Below, one piece after another: positions 1 to 8,272 of a DNA stretch of 64,000 bases. The DNA comes from Streptomyces sp. WM6386 (GTDB lineage: Bacteria; Actinomycetota; Actinomycetes; Streptomycetales; Streptomycetaceae). Position numbers and translations under genes: made by a program. The stretch is taken from contig NZ_JXTE01000042.1 of the NCBI RefSeq assembly GCF_000972385.1, positions 1 to 64,000 on the forward strand. The letters are read 5' to 3'. Under the pieces are notes generated by a model that saw nothing but the letters and a program-made list of their open reading frames with translations, did no database searches and was not told the origin of the DNA. Numbering within the stretch: position 1 is the first letter of the stretch; every line of letters starts with the position of its first letter.

Positions 1-136
1 GGGGGCAGGGGGCAGGGGGTGACAGCATGACGGCGTGATGCTCGTCCGGGCTGGTCTCGACCCGGCTGGTGCCGCGGGCGTAAGACCAACCGGGGCGCCG
101 CCCCGGGCGGCTGCCTGAGCCAGGGATCCCCTCCTG

Positions 137-166
137 TTCCAGCAGGGGAGGATTCAAACCTAGGGT
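137..166 (+). promoter_or_regulatory. Candidate birA promoter, probably leaderless
   Basis: A TANNNT-type -10 (TAGGGT, 161-166) lies 7 bases before the ATG at 174, and a weak -35 (TTCCAG, 137-142) sits 18 bases further upstream. This spacing puts the transcription start at or next to the start codon. Upstream of it, a 7-bp GC hairpin (90-96 with 100-106) is visible; otherwise positions 1-136 show no gene. Confidence 0.4.
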
Positions 167-173
167 GGCTTGC

Positions 174-1034
174 ATGACGCCGAGAGATGCTTCAGACGAC
201 AGCCGTTGGTCCGACCTCGATCGTCCGCCGCTCAACGGGGCCGCGCTGCGGCGAGGGCTGGTGCGGGACGGGGGGCTGTACTGCGATGTGGACGTCGTGC
301 AGCGCACCGGGTCCACCAACAACGACCTGGTGGGCCTCGCCGTGAAGGGGGAGGCCGAGGAGGGCGCGGTTCTCGTCGCCGAGGAGCAGACGGCGGGGCG
401 GGGGCGGCTGGACCGGCAGTGGACGGCACCGGCGCGCTCCGGGCTCTTCTTCTCCGTTCTGCTGAAGCCGGCCGAGGTGCCGGTGGCGCGCTGGGGCTGG
501 CTGCCGTTGCTGACGGGCGTGGCTGTCGCGACCGGGCTGTCGCGGGCCGCGGGCATCGACACGGCACTCAAGTGGCCCAACGACCTGCTGGTTTCCATCG
601 GCGGCGAGGAACGCAAGGTCGGCGGGATCCTCGCGGAGCGGGCCGGGGAGGACGGGGTCGTCGTCGGTGTCGGCATCAATGTCACGTTGCGTGAGGAGGA
701 GCTTCCGGTGCCGCAGGCGGGTTCGCTGCTGCTGGCCGGGGCGATCACCACGGACCGTGACCCGCTGCTGCGGGCCGTGCTGCGGTCGCTTGAGGAGTGG
801 TACGGCCGCTGGCGCGAGGCAGGGGGAGACCCGGCGGCGAGTGGTTTGCAGGAGACGTACGCGGCGGACTGCGCGACGCTGGGGCGAGTGGTGCGGGCCG
901 AGCTCCCGGGTGATCGTTCGATCACTGGCGAGGCGGTGGCGGTGGACGGCGACGGCCGTCTGGTGATCGCGACGGAGGAGGGGGTACAGGAACCGGTGGG
1001 GGCGGGAGACATCGTCCACTTGCGACCTGCGTGA
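174..1034 (+). CDS. birA: Biotin--[acetyl-CoA-carboxylase] ligase
   Basis: Activates biotin with ATP and transfers it to the lysine of biotin carboxyl carrier proteins of acyl-CoA carboxylases in the cytoplasm. The protein (286 residues) has the LplA/BirA catalytic core: the biotinyl-AMP loop AGRGRLDRQW, the KWPNDLL motif carrying the active-site lysine, and KVGGILAE, then a small C-terminal SH3-like domain. It lacks the N-terminal DNA-binding domain of E. coli BirA, so it should be a ligase only, not a repressor. An in-frame GTG at 165 is possible, but the -10 box at 161-166 would overlap it, so the ATG at 174 is preferred. The stop codon lies inside a dispersed repeat. Confidence 0.93.
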   Translation: MTPRDASDDSRWSDLDRPPLNGAALRRGLVRDGGLYCDVDVVQRTGSTNNDLVGLAVKGEAEEGAVLVAEEQTAGRGRLDRQWTAPARSGLFFSVLLKPAEVPVARWGWLPLLTGVAVATGLSRAAGIDTALKWPNDLLVSIGGEERKVGGILAERAGEDGVVVGVGINVTLREEELPVPQAGSLLLAGAITTDRDPLLRAVLRSLEEWYGRWREAGGDPAASGLQETYAADCATLGRVVRAELPGDRSITGEAVAVDGDGRLVIATEEGVQEPVGAGDIVHLRPA

Positions 1035-1053
1035 CCAGCCCCCACCGGCCCGC
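1029..1053. repeat. Partial copy of dispersed intergenic repeat
   Basis: This 25-base stretch overlaps the birA stop codon and matches, apart from one base, the tail of the repeat at 4129-4153 (GACCAGCCCCCACCGG core). It looks like a truncated copy of a Streptomyces REP-like intergenic element. Confidence 0.6.
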
Positions 1054-1173
1054 ACGCGACCGGCGACACAAGCCACCCCTTCTCTCGGCTCCACGGGAGT
1101 GAGCTACGGCACACCTGACGTAAAGTAAAGGCCGGTCGATACCTGACCGCGGCAGATCGGAAGGGCAGCAGGC

Positions 1174-2289
1174 GTGACCGTCGACGACACGGGTTCCGGC
1201 GCGGACACGAACGACGCCACCCCCGGAGGGGACCCGCACCCGCTCGCCGTGCGTCTGGAGGCGCTGATCCTCGGCGCCGAGCGGCGCTACACGCCCTTCC
1301 AGGCGGCCCGTACCGCCGGTGTCTCGATGGAGCTGGCCACCCGTTTCTGGCGGGCGATGGGCTTCGCGGACGTCGGTCAGGCCAAGGCGTTCACGGAAGC
1401 GGATGTCCTCGCGCTGCGGCGCCTCGCCGGTCTGGTCGAGGCGGGGCTGCTGAGCGAGGCGATGGCCGTGCAGGTGGCCAGGTCCACCGGGCAGACCACC
1501 GCCCGGCTCGCGGAGTGGCAGATCGACTCCTTCCTGGAGGGCCTGACCGAGCCGCCCGAGCCGGGGATGACCCGTACCGAGGTGACGTATCCGATCATCG
1601 AGCTGCTCCTGCCCGAGCTGGAGGAGTTCCTCGTCTATGTCTGGCGGCGCCAGCTCGCCGCCTCGGCGGGCCGGGTCGTGCAGGCCGCCGACGACGAGGA
1701 GATGGTGGACCGGCGGCTCGCGGTCGGGTTCGCCGACCTCGTCGGGTTCACGCGGCTGACCCGTCGTATGGAGGAGGAGGAACTCGGCGAGCTCGTCGAG
1801 GCCTTCGAGACCACCGCCGCCGACCTGGTCGCCGCGCACGGCGGCCGGCTCATCAAGACCCTCGGCGACGAGGTGCTGTACGCCGCCGACGACGCGGGCG
1901 TCGCCGCCGAGATCGCGCTGCGGCTCATCGAGACGATGGCGAACGACGAGACCATGCCGGAGCTGCGCGTCGGCATCGCCTTCGGCACGGTGACCACTCG
2001 TATGGGCGATGTCTTCGGGACGACGGTGAACCTCGCCTCCCGGCTGACCTCGATAGCTCCCCGGGACGCCGTGCTGGTCGACGCCGCGTTCGCCGAGGAG
2101 CTGATCCGCACCACCGAGGCCCCCGCCTCCGAGGCGGAGGCCGCCGAGGCCGCGGCCACCGCCGAGAAGGAGGGCGAGGAGCCGCCGACGTACCGCTTCG
2201 CGCTCCAGCCGATGTGGCAGCGGCCGGTACGTGGGCTGGGTGTGGTGGAGCCGTGGCTGCTGACGCGGCGCGGCGGCGGGCCGGTGTAA
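1174..2289 (+). CDS. cya: Class III adenylate cyclase with N-terminal regulatory domain
   Basis: Predicted to make cAMP from ATP in the cytoplasm. Residues 1-160 form an all-helical region resembling the adenylate cyclase regulatory domain of Rv1264-type actinobacterial cyclases. Residues about 180-300 are the catalytic domain, with first metal-binding Asp188 (FADLVGF), substrate Lys228 and Asp232 (RLIKTLGDE), and transition-state Asn286/Arg290 (NLASR). The set is complete, so it should be active as a homodimer. An Ala/Glu-rich insert (about 313-335) precedes a conserved tail. No membrane segment is seen. GTG start, preceded by AGGGCAG. It converges on the next gene with a 7-base gap. Symbol by analogy with S. 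coelicolor Cya. Confidence 0.9.
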   Translation: MTVDDTGSGADTNDATPGGDPHPLAVRLEALILGAERRYTPFQAARTAGVSMELATRFWRAMGFADVGQAKAFTEADVLALRRLAGLVEAGLLSEAMAVQVARSTGQTTARLAEWQIDSFLEGLTEPPEPGMTRTEVTYPIIELLLPELEEFLVYVWRRQLAASAGRVVQAADDEEMVDRRLAVGFADLVGFTRLTRRMEEEELGELVEAFETTAADLVAAHGGRLIKTLGDEVLYAADDAGVAAEIALRLIETMANDETMPELRVGIAFGTVTTRMGDVFGTTVNLASRLTSIAPRDAVLVDAAFAEELIRTTEAPASEAEAAEAAATAEKEGEEPPTYRFALQPMWQRPVRGLGVVEPWLLTRRGGGPV

Positions 2290-2296
2290 CCGCTGC

Positions 2297-2929
2297 TCAG
2301 CGGCCCAGCGGGCCCACGCACAGCCCGATGACGGGCACGCACACTCCTCCGGGCTGCTGCGGTTCCGGCGACGGCGTGCTCTGACTCGGGGTCGGAGCGG
2401 GCGCCGGCTGCGGGGCCGAGCTGCTCGGGGCCGCTGCCGGGGGTGTGGTCGCGGGTGCCGGCGTGTTCGGGGCGTCGGGGATGGTCGTGGCGACGGCCGC
2501 GGGGACCGCGGAGCCCGCCGGTGCGGCGGTCGTCGCGGACGGGAGCGGTACGACGGTGCCGGCCGCCGTCGGTGTCGCGCCGGGCCCGCCCATCGTGGCG
2601 GTCGCCGACGGGCTCACCTTCGGTACCGGACCTACGGTCGCGGCGGCGTTGGTCGCCCGGTCCGTGCCGGTGCCCGGGTCCTCGAAGCGGGGTTCGGCCT
2701 CCGTGGTGCCGGTGCCCAGGCCGCCGCCGAGGCCCGGCTCGGACGCCAGTCGTACGAGGCCCAGCGCTCCGGCGGCCAGGGCGAGCCCGCCGGCGGCGAG
2801 GAGGATCTTGCGGGGGCGGGGACGGCGGTGCCGGCCACGGGGGGCCGCGAAGAGGCTGGGCGGTGCGATCTGCGGAGCCTGCGCGAAGGCCGCGTCCAGC
2901 CGTGGTGCGGTGTCCGTCATCGTCGTCAT
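2297..2929 (-). CDS. Single-pass membrane protein with Pro/Thr/Ala-rich extracellular tail
   Basis: Function not recognised. The 210-residue protein has a short cytoplasmic N-terminus ending in a basic patch (RGRHRRPRPRK), one membrane helix at about 43-60 (ILLAAGGLALAAGALGLV), then about 140 residues of low-complexity Ala/Pro/Thr/Ser sequence, and a final segment with two cysteines (CVPVIGLC) that could form a disulfide outside the cell. The start is supported by GGGAGGGA about 5 bases upstream. The Pro/Thr tail resembles cell-wall-spanning linkers, but no enzymatic domain is visible. It converges with the cyclase gene. Confidence 0.7.
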   Translation of the reverse strand: MTTMTDTAPRLDAAFAQAPQIAPPSLFAAPRGRHRRPRPRKILLAAGGLALAAGALGLVRLASEPGLGGGLGTGTTEAEPRFEDPGTGTDRATNAAATVGPVPKVSPSATATMGGPGATPTAAGTVVPLPSATTAAPAGSAVPAAVATTIPDAPNTPAPATTPPAAAPSSSAPQPAPAPTPSQSTPSPEPQQPGGVCVPVIGLCVGPLGR

Positions 2930-3148
2930 CGCGATCCCTCCCCATGCGCTCGCGCCCCCGGTGCGCCGCGCCGGAGCGCACGCTATGCGCTCCTGTGGGC
3001 GGTGGGATCCGAGTTGGGCGGGATGTCACTCGAACGGGGAGTCGGGCGGGGATGCGGGAACCGCCCGTACCGGCTGCCCTTTCGCGCTGGGGGCCGGGCT
3101 GCGATGATCGGGACGGATGTTGTTAACCCGCGTTAACCGGAGGGTGTC

Positions 3149-3943
3149 ATGAGCGAGGAACGGTTCGGGGAGTTCGTGCTGGTGCGGCGGCACGGGCACG
3201 TCGCGGAGCTCACCCTCGACCGGCCGAAGGCCATGAACGCCGTGTCGACGGAGATGGCCCGGTCGCTGGCGGCGGCCTGCGTGGCGCTGGGGGACGACAA
3301 GGGCGTACGGGTGGTCGTGCTGACGTCGACGCACGAGCGGGCGTTCTGTGTCGGGGCGGACCTGAAGGAACGGAACTCCTTCAGTGACGCCGACCTGGTG
3401 CGCCAGCGGCCGCTGGCTCGCGGTGCGTACACCGGGGTGCTGGACCTTCCGGTGCCGACGATCGCGGCGGTGCACGGGTTCGCCCTGGGCGGCGGCTTCG
3501 AGCTGGCCCTGTCGTGCGACGTGATCGTGGCGGACCGTACGGCGGTGGTGGGGTTGCCGGAGGTCTCGGTCGGGGTGATTCCGGGCGGTGGGGGCACGCA
3601 GTTGCTGCCGCGTCGGGTGGGGGCTGCCCGGGCCGCGGAACTGATCTTCACTGCGCGGCGGGTGGAGGCCGGGGAGGCCCGCGAGCTGGGGCTCGTGGAT
3701 CTGCTGGTGGAGGAGGGGCGGGACCGGGAGGAGGCGCTGGGGTTGGGGGCGCGGATCGCCGCGAATTCCCCGGTGGGGTTGAGAGCCGCGAAGAAGGCGT
3801 TGCGGCTCGGGCACGGGCTGGACCTGAGGGCGGGCCTCGAGGTCGAGGACGCGGCGTGGAGGTCGGTGGCGTTCTCGGGGGACCGGGCGGAGGGAGTGCG
3901 GGCGTTCAACGAGAAGAGGCCGCCGCAGTGGCCGGGGGAGTGA
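3149..3943 (+). CDS. Enoyl-CoA hydratase/isomerase family protein
   Basis: Crotonase-fold enzyme of 264 residues, probably hydrating 2-enoyl-CoA in fatty acid or branched-chain acid breakdown. The oxyanion-hole motifs CVGADLKE and HGFALGGGFELALSCD are present, as are both catalytic glutamates, Glu118 (GGGFEL) and Glu138 (LPEVSVG). The glycine-rich stretch IPGGGGTQ follows. Presence of both glutamates favours true hydratase activity over isomerase or decarboxylase activity; the substrate cannot be told from sequence. The ATG is preceded by CGGAGGGTGTC. It stands alone, followed by a 374-base repeat-rich gap. Confidence 0.88.
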   Translation: MSEERFGEFVLVRRHGHVAELTLDRPKAMNAVSTEMARSLAAACVALGDDKGVRVVVLTSTHERAFCVGADLKERNSFSDADLVRQRPLARGAYTGVLDLPVPTIAAVHGFALGGGFELALSCDVIVADRTAVVGLPEVSVGVIPGGGGTQLLPRRVGAARAAELIFTARRVEAGEARELGLVDLLVEEGRDREEALGLGARIAANSPVGLRAAKKALRLGHGLDLRAGLEVEDAAWRSVAFSGDRAEGVRAFNEKRPPQWPGE

Positions 3944-4090
3944 GTTGAGCGGGGTGGAGACTCTGAGCGGGGTGGGTCTCGCTCGCCCGCGTCGGCGGGG
4001 TGCCGCCCTTCTTTGCGTCGGGAGCCGCCCGAGGCGGCACGACTGCCCGCAGCTACGGCGACGTACGGCTGACGTCAGCTGCACGCACCT

Positions 4091-4144
4091 GAGGGGCGCG
4101 GGGCAGTGTCGATTTGCGGCTCCGCCGCGCGGGCGCGACCAGCC
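4091..4144. repeat. REP-like dispersed element, copy A
   Basis: A 54-base element beginning GAGGGGCGCGGGG and ending GCGCGACCAGCC, matching 11847-11900 at about 48 of 54 positions. It contains the hairpin GCGGC-TCC-GCCGC. Both full copies and the partial one at 1029 lie between or at the ends of genes. The family is common in Streptomyces intergenic DNA (from memory). Confidence 0.75.
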
Positions 4145-4259
4145 CCCACCGGCCCGCGCTCCGCCGAACCGCTCAGCCGCCCCCGAACCTCTCGGCGCAC
4201 CAGCCCCACGCACCCGCACTCCGCCGAACCGCTCAGCCACCCCCCACGCTTCCGGCGCC
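4139..4259. repeat. Tandem duplication of the repeat tail, ~60-base unit
   Basis: Two adjacent diverged units share the blocks CCAGCCCC, CTCCGCCGAACCGCTCAGCC (4159-4178 and 4219-4238) and CGGCGC. The spacing between matching blocks is 60 bases. Probably a local duplication extending the REP-like element. Confidence 0.65.
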
Positions 4260-4308
4260 CCCAACACCTGTTCGGCGCATCAATGTCCCTGTTCGCCCCA
4301 AACCTCCC

Positions 4309-4314
4309 TAGCCT
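4309..4314 (+). promoter_or_regulatory. Candidate -10 box of the GGDEF gene
   Basis: TAGCCT lies 6 bases before the ATG at 4321, suggesting a leaderless transcript. No clear -35 is visible. Confidence 0.35.
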
Positions 4315-4320
4315 GGAGTG

Positions 4321-5469
4321 ATGGGTGAGGACAAGCGGCTCGCGGCCGTCGTCGCGTTGGCTCAGGGCATGGCGGCAGCCCATGGTTCACGCGAGGCGTG
4401 GCGCGCCGCGGCGACCGGTGCCTGCCGTGCCCTCGGTGGGAGCTTCGCCGCGCTGTCCGTGTGGGAGCGGGAGCTCGGGCGACTCAGGGTCCTCGTCAAC
4501 GTCGGGGAGCGGGCGCCCGACGAGGAGGAGTTCCCCGACGGCGAGGCGTACCCCGTCCACCAGTTCCCCGAGATCACCGAGTTCCTGCACGAGCGGTGGG
4601 CCGGGGGCGGCGAGCCCAACGCCTGGGTGGAGACGGCCGAGGGACCCGCCGCCGGGCGCCGGCCCGGATACGTCCACCAGCGAGTCGCCGCCCTCCGCAG
4701 AAGGGGCCGCGGCTGCTGCGTCGTCGCGCCCATCGTGCTCAACGGCCGCGCCTGGGGCGAGCTCTACGTCGCCCGTCCCGCCGGGCAGCCCGTCTTCGAT
4801 CGCGCCGACGCCGACTTCGCCACCGTCCTCGCCTCCGTCGTCGCCGCCGGGATCGCCCAGACCGAGCGGCTGGAGGAGGCGAGGCGGCTGGCGTTCACCG
4901 ACGCGCTCACCGGGCTCGCGAACCGTCGTGCCGTCGACGTACGCCTTGACGAAGCGGTGGAGCGGCACAAGCGGGAGGGTGTCGTCGTCAGTCTCGTCGT
5001 CTGCGATCTGAACGGGCTCAAGCGGGTCAACGACACCCAGGGGCACGCCGTCGGGGACCGGCTTCTGGAGCGGTTCGGGTCCGTCCTCTCCCTCTGTGGC
5101 GCCATGCTGCCGGGGGCGCTCGCCGCGCGGCTCGGCGGGGACGAGTTCTGTCTGCTCGTCGTCGGGCCCGGTGCCGACGAGGTGGTGAAGGCCGCCGACG
5201 AACTGTGCCGCCGGGCCGCCGAGCTGGAGCTGGGGGACGGTGTGGCCTGCGGTGTCGCGTCGACGGAGGATCCCATCGGGCCCGTCCGTTCGGCCCGCCG
5301 ACTGTTCCGGCTCGCCGACGCCGCGCAGTACCAGGCGAAGGCCGAACACGCCGCCAAGCCGGTCGTCGCGGGGCGGGAGGGGCCCGACGATCCCGTCGTA
5401 CGACTGGCCGACGAGCCCTCCGGGGAGGGGCGGGCGGAGCGTCGGCGGTTCCGGGGGCGGCGTCTGTGA
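4321..5469 (+). CDS. GAF-GGDEF protein, putative diguanylate cyclase
   Basis: Predicted to make the second messenger c-di-GMP from GTP. The 382-residue soluble protein has a GAF-like sensor region (about 10-185), then a GGDEF domain with DLNGLKRVNDTQGH and the intact signature GGDEF at 272-276, and a disordered charged C-terminus. The RxxD product-inhibition site, expected five residues before GGDEF, is absent (the sequence there is LPGALAAR), so feedback inhibition through that site is unlikely. There is no EAL domain and no membrane helix, so input is probably a small cytosolic ligand of the GAF domain. A GTG at 4318 is an alternative start. Confidence 0.85.
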   Translation: MGEDKRLAAVVALAQGMAAAHGSREAWRAAATGACRALGGSFAALSVWERELGRLRVLVNVGERAPDEEEFPDGEAYPVHQFPEITEFLHERWAGGGEPNAWVETAEGPAAGRRPGYVHQRVAALRRRGRGCCVVAPIVLNGRAWGELYVARPAGQPVFDRADADFATVLASVVAAGIAQTERLEEARRLAFTDALTGLANRRAVDVRLDEAVERHKREGVVVSLVVCDLNGLKRVNDTQGHAVGDRLLERFGSVLSLCGAMLPGALAARLGGDEFCLLVVGPGADEVVKAADELCRRAAELELGDGVACGVASTEDPIGPVRSARRLFRLADAAQYQAKAEHAAKPVVAGREGPDDPVVRLADEPSGEGRAERRRFRGRRL

Positions 5470-5506
5470 CGTACGCGCGGGTAAGGGGCAAACCCCGACC
5501 CCACTC

Positions 5507-5535
5507 GTGACATCCTCGTCTTCAGTGCGTACGCT
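5507..5535 (+). promoter_or_regulatory. hutH promoter, probably leaderless
   Basis: GTGACA (5507-5512) and TACGCT (5530-5535) are 17 bases apart, close to the vegetative consensus TTGACA/TANNNT. The -10 box ends 7 bases before ATG 5543, which would place the transcript start at the start codon. Confidence 0.55.
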
Positions 5536-5542
5536 CCTGAAT

Positions 5543-7087
5543 ATGGATATGCACACTGTGGTGGTGGGGACGTCCGGGGTGACCGCGTCCGACGTTCTCG
5601 CCGTGGCGCGCGACGGCGCCCGGGTCGAGCTCTCCGCCGAGGCGGTCACGGCGCTCGCCGCCGCCCGCGAGATCGTGGAGGCGCTGGCCGCCAAGCCCGA
5701 CCCCGTCTACGGCGTGAGCACCGGCTTCGGCGCACTGGCGACCCGGCACATCAGCACCGAGCTCCGTGCCCAGCTCCAGCGCAACATCGTGCGCTCGCAC
5801 GCCGCCGGCATGGGCCCGCGGGTGGAGCGCGAGGTCGTACGGGCGCTGATGTTCCTGCGGCTGAAGACCGTCTGCTCGGGGCACACCGGTGTCCGTCCCG
5901 AGGTCGCGCAGACCATGGCCGACGTCCTGAACGCCGGGATCACCCCGGTCGTCCACGAGTACGGCTCCCTCGGCTGCTCCGGAGACCTCGCGCCCCTGTC
6001 CCACTGCGCCCTCACGCTCATGGGCGAGGGGGACGCCGAGGGACCGGACGGGGTTCTGCGGCCCGCCGGTGAGCTGCTCGCCACGCACGGCATCGCCCCC
6101 GTCGAGCTGCGCGAGAAGGAGGGCCTCGCCCTTCTCAACGGCACCGACGGCATGCTCGGCATGCTGGTCATGGCCCTCGCCGACCTCGACATGCTCTACA
6201 AGTCGGCCGACATCACGGCCGCCCTGTCGATGGAGGGCCTGCTCGGCACCGACAAGGTCCTCGCCCCCGAACTGCACGCCATCCGCCCCCACCCGGGGCA
6301 GGGCGCCAGCGCCGCCAACATGCTGGCCGTGCTGAAGGGTTCGCAGCTCACCGGGCACCACCAGGACGACGCGCCGCGCGTCCAGGACGCCTACTCGGTG
6401 CGCTGCGCCCCGCAGGTCGCGGGCGCCGGCCGGGACACCATGGCGCATGCGCGGCTGGTCGCCGAGCGCGAGCTGGCGTCCGCCGTCGACAACCCCGTCG
6501 TGCTGCCCGACGGGCGCGTCGAGTCCAACGGCAACTTCCATGGCGCACCCGTCGCCTATGTCCTGGACTTCCTGGCCATCGCCGCCGCCGACCTCGCGTC
6601 CATCGCGGAGCGGCGTACCGACCGGCTGCTCGACAAGAACCGCAGCCACGGTCTGCCGCCGTTCCTCGCGGACGACGCGGGCGTCGACTCGGGGCTGATG
6701 ATCGCCCAGTACACGCAGGCCGCGCTGGTGAGCGAGATGAAGCGGCTGGCCGTGCCGGCGTCGGCGGACTCGATCCCGTCCTCCGCGATGCAGGAGGACC
6801 ACGTCTCCATGGGCTGGTCGGCGGCGCGCAAGCTGCGGACGGCCGTCGACAACCTCACCCGGGTCGTCGCCGTCGAGCTGTACGCCGCCACGCGCGCCGT
6901 CGAGCTGCGCGAGGGGTTGTCCCCGGCGCCGGCGTCGCAGGCGGTCATCGAGGCCGTACGGAAGGCGGGCGTCCAGGGTCCGGGCCCGGACCGGTTCCTC
7001 GCGCCCGACCTGGCCGCGGCGGACGCGTTCGTGCGGAGCGGGCAGCTGGTGGCGGCGGCCGAGACGGTCACCGGTCCGCTTCAGTAG
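5543..7087 (+). CDS. hutH: Histidine ammonia-lyase (histidase)
   Basis: Converts L-histidine to urocanate and ammonia, the first step of histidine degradation; cytoplasmic homotetramer. The 514-residue protein is full length. The prosthetic group MIO is normally built from Ala-Ser-Gly; here the triad is Cys145-Ser146-Gly147 within GSLGCSGDLAPLSH. Other conserved blocks are VYGVSTGFG, LNGTDGMLGM, QDAYSVRCAPQ and the C-terminal SIPSSAMQEDHVSMG. The start at 5543 is chosen because the promoter places the transcript there; the next ATG is at 5549. No other hut gene adjoins it, as usual in Streptomyces where hut genes are scattered. A strong bidirectional terminator follows. Confidence 0.96.
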   Translation: MDMHTVVVGTSGVTASDVLAVARDGARVELSAEAVTALAAAREIVEALAAKPDPVYGVSTGFGALATRHISTELRAQLQRNIVRSHAAGMGPRVEREVVRALMFLRLKTVCSGHTGVRPEVAQTMADVLNAGITPVVHEYGSLGCSGDLAPLSHCALTLMGEGDAEGPDGVLRPAGELLATHGIAPVELREKEGLALLNGTDGMLGMLVMALADLDMLYKSADITAALSMEGLLGTDKVLAPELHAIRPHPGQGASAANMLAVLKGSQLTGHHQDDAPRVQDAYSVRCAPQVAGAGRDTMAHARLVAERELASAVDNPVVLPDGRVESNGNFHGAPVAYVLDFLAIAAADLASIAERRTDRLLDKNRSHGLPPFLADDAGVDSGLMIAQYTQAALVSEMKRLAVPASADSIPSSAMQEDHVSMGWSAARKLRTAVDNLTRVVAVELYAATRAVELREGLSPAPASQAVIEAVRKAGVQGPGPDRFLAPDLAAADAFVRSGQLVAAAETVTGPLQ

Positions 7088-7093
7088 GCAGTA

Positions 7094-7129
7094 CGAAGGG
7101 GGCCCTGTCACACGACAGGGCCCCCTTCG
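7094..7129. terminator. Bidirectional hairpin terminator
   Basis: A perfect 16-bp stem (7094-7109 with 7114-7129) closes a 4-base loop ACAC between the convergent hutH and lipoprotein genes. It has no T-tract, as is common in Streptomyces. Confidence 0.85.
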
Positions 7130-7135
7130 GCGTGC

Positions 7136-7936
7136 TTACTTGATCTTCTTCGCCTGTGCGGTGACGACGGTGGCGTCGACCGTGTAGGGCTTCTGGGTCA
7201 TCAGCGCGCCGAGGTTGATCGTGTAGTACGTGGCGATGGTGTTGCCGTGCCGGACGACCTCGGCGTGGACGGTGCCCGTGTCGGCCGAGTCCTCCATCTC
7301 GCCCTCGGAGGCGAAGGCGATCGACTCGTCGCCGCCGCCCGAGCCCTTCTCCGCGGTGATCTTGGTGAGCTTCTGCTTCTCACCTTCCGAGGTGACCGTG
7401 AAGCCGCCGGAGCAGCTCTTGACGGCGTCCGAGACGGACTTGAAGGTCTCGGCCGCGCCGTCGCCTTCGTAGGACGAGAGGCCGACGATCGTCACGTTGA
7501 CGCTCATCGCGTCCGTGAGGGTGTCCTCCAACTCGCCCTCCGCCAGGTCCTCCACGGACTTGGAGGCGGTGTCGGTGGGGTTCTTCTCCTGAGTGGCCTG
7601 GACGCTGGCCTCCGCGGCCGCGTCGCCGGGCGCCTGGGCCGACATGGCGAAGGCGAGCGGCCGGCACTTCTCGTCGGAGGTCGTGACCTCGTCCTTGGTC
7701 TCCGGAGCCCCGAGGGTCTTGGCGACCTTGTAGCCGTCCACATCCCCCTGGGCGAGGATCAGCTTCTTCAGTTCGGCCGCGGTGTACGTCTTCCCGGCCG
7801 GGGCCGACGAGGAGGAACCCGACCCCGTCTCCTTGGCGTCGTCCGAACCCTCGTCCGAACAGCCCGTGATGAGGGCGAGTGACAGCGCGCTCACGGCGAG
7901 CGTGGCGCCTATGCGCGCCCCCGATGATCTCTTCAT
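7136..7936 (-). CDS. Secreted lipoprotein, PknH-sensor-like
   Basis: A 266-residue lipoprotein: basic N-terminus, hydrophobic core, and lipobox LITG-Cys26, followed by a Ser/Gly/Asp-rich linker. The mature part begins with AAELKKLILAQGDVDGYKV, a layout seen in extracellular sensor domains like PknH_C, and has two further cysteines (EKC about 90 residues in, KSCSGG later) that could pair. The lipoprotein at 21411 has the same plan (AAELEQAVLTKADLGGYDIEKV), so the two look paralogous. Anchored outside the membrane; ligand unknown. Confidence 0.75.
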   Translation of the reverse strand: MKRSSGARIGATLAVSALSLALITGCSDEGSDDAKETGSGSSSSAPAGKTYTAAELKKLILAQGDVDGYKVAKTLGAPETKDEVTTSDEKCRPLAFAMSAQAPGDAAAEASVQATQEKNPTDTASKSVEDLAEGELEDTLTDAMSVNVTIVGLSSYEGDGAAETFKSVSDAVKSCSGGFTVTSEGEKQKLTKITAEKGSGGGDESIAFASEGEMEDSADTGTVHAEVVRHGNTIATYYTINLGALMTQKPYTVDATVVTAQAKKIK

Positions 7937-7978
7937 GAGCGGACTATGAGGTTTTGGTCAAACGCGCGTCAAGTCGAT

Positions 7979-8272
7979 TCAAAATCCGAGACGTTCCCGG
8001 CGCACCGAATAGACGACGAAACCGGCACCGAGCCCGAGGAAGGCCGTGCCGCCGACGACGTACGGCGTGGTGTCGAAGCTGCCGGTGTCGGCGAGCCGGG
8101 CGCCGTCCTGCGTGTCCTGGGCCGACTCGGCGGTCGTGGCCCTGGCCTGCTGCGTGACCTGAGTTCTCGCCGGTTCGTCCTGGGACGCGTTGGCGGAAGG
8201 GACGAACCACAGGGCGCCCAGGAGGGTGCCCGCGGCGGTGGCGGTCAGCAACGAACGGCGAGCGGGTGACAC
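7979..8272 (-). CDS. Small surface protein with LAxTG sortase signal
   Basis: A 97-residue protein with a Sec signal peptide (ending PSANAS), a short mature part of about 35 residues rich in Gln/Thr/Ala/Asp, then LADTG, a hydrophobic stretch (TPYVVGGTAFLGLGAGFVVY) and the basic tail RRERLGF. That is the layout of a sortase substrate; LAxTG is the motif of the class E sortases used by Streptomyces for chaplins. The mature region would be only about 35 residues long if cleaved between Thr and Gly. GTG start. Function unknown; no sortase gene is nearby. Confidence 0.7.
   Translation of the reverse strand: MSPARRSLLTATAAGTLLGALWFVPSANASQDEPARTQVTQQARATTAESAQDTQDGARLADTGSFDTTPYVVGGTAFLGLGAGFVVYSVRRERLGF

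Larger units (their letters stand above)
3944..4317. other. Non-coding gap rich in palindromes and repeats
   Basis: No convincing gene is seen in these 374 bases. They hold a 6-bp hairpin (4024-4029 with 4033-4038), a perfect 12-bp palindrome GCTGACGTCAGC (4068-4079), one REP-like element (4091-4144), and an imperfect tandem duplication with about 60-base period (4139-4259). The GGDEF-gene promoter lies at the right edge. Confidence 0.6.

Noticed and set aside
1..173. Start of a divergent gene on the minus strand at the left edge
   Set aside because: Several ATG/GTG codons exist, but no supporting ribosome site or recognisable protein is visible in so short a stretch.
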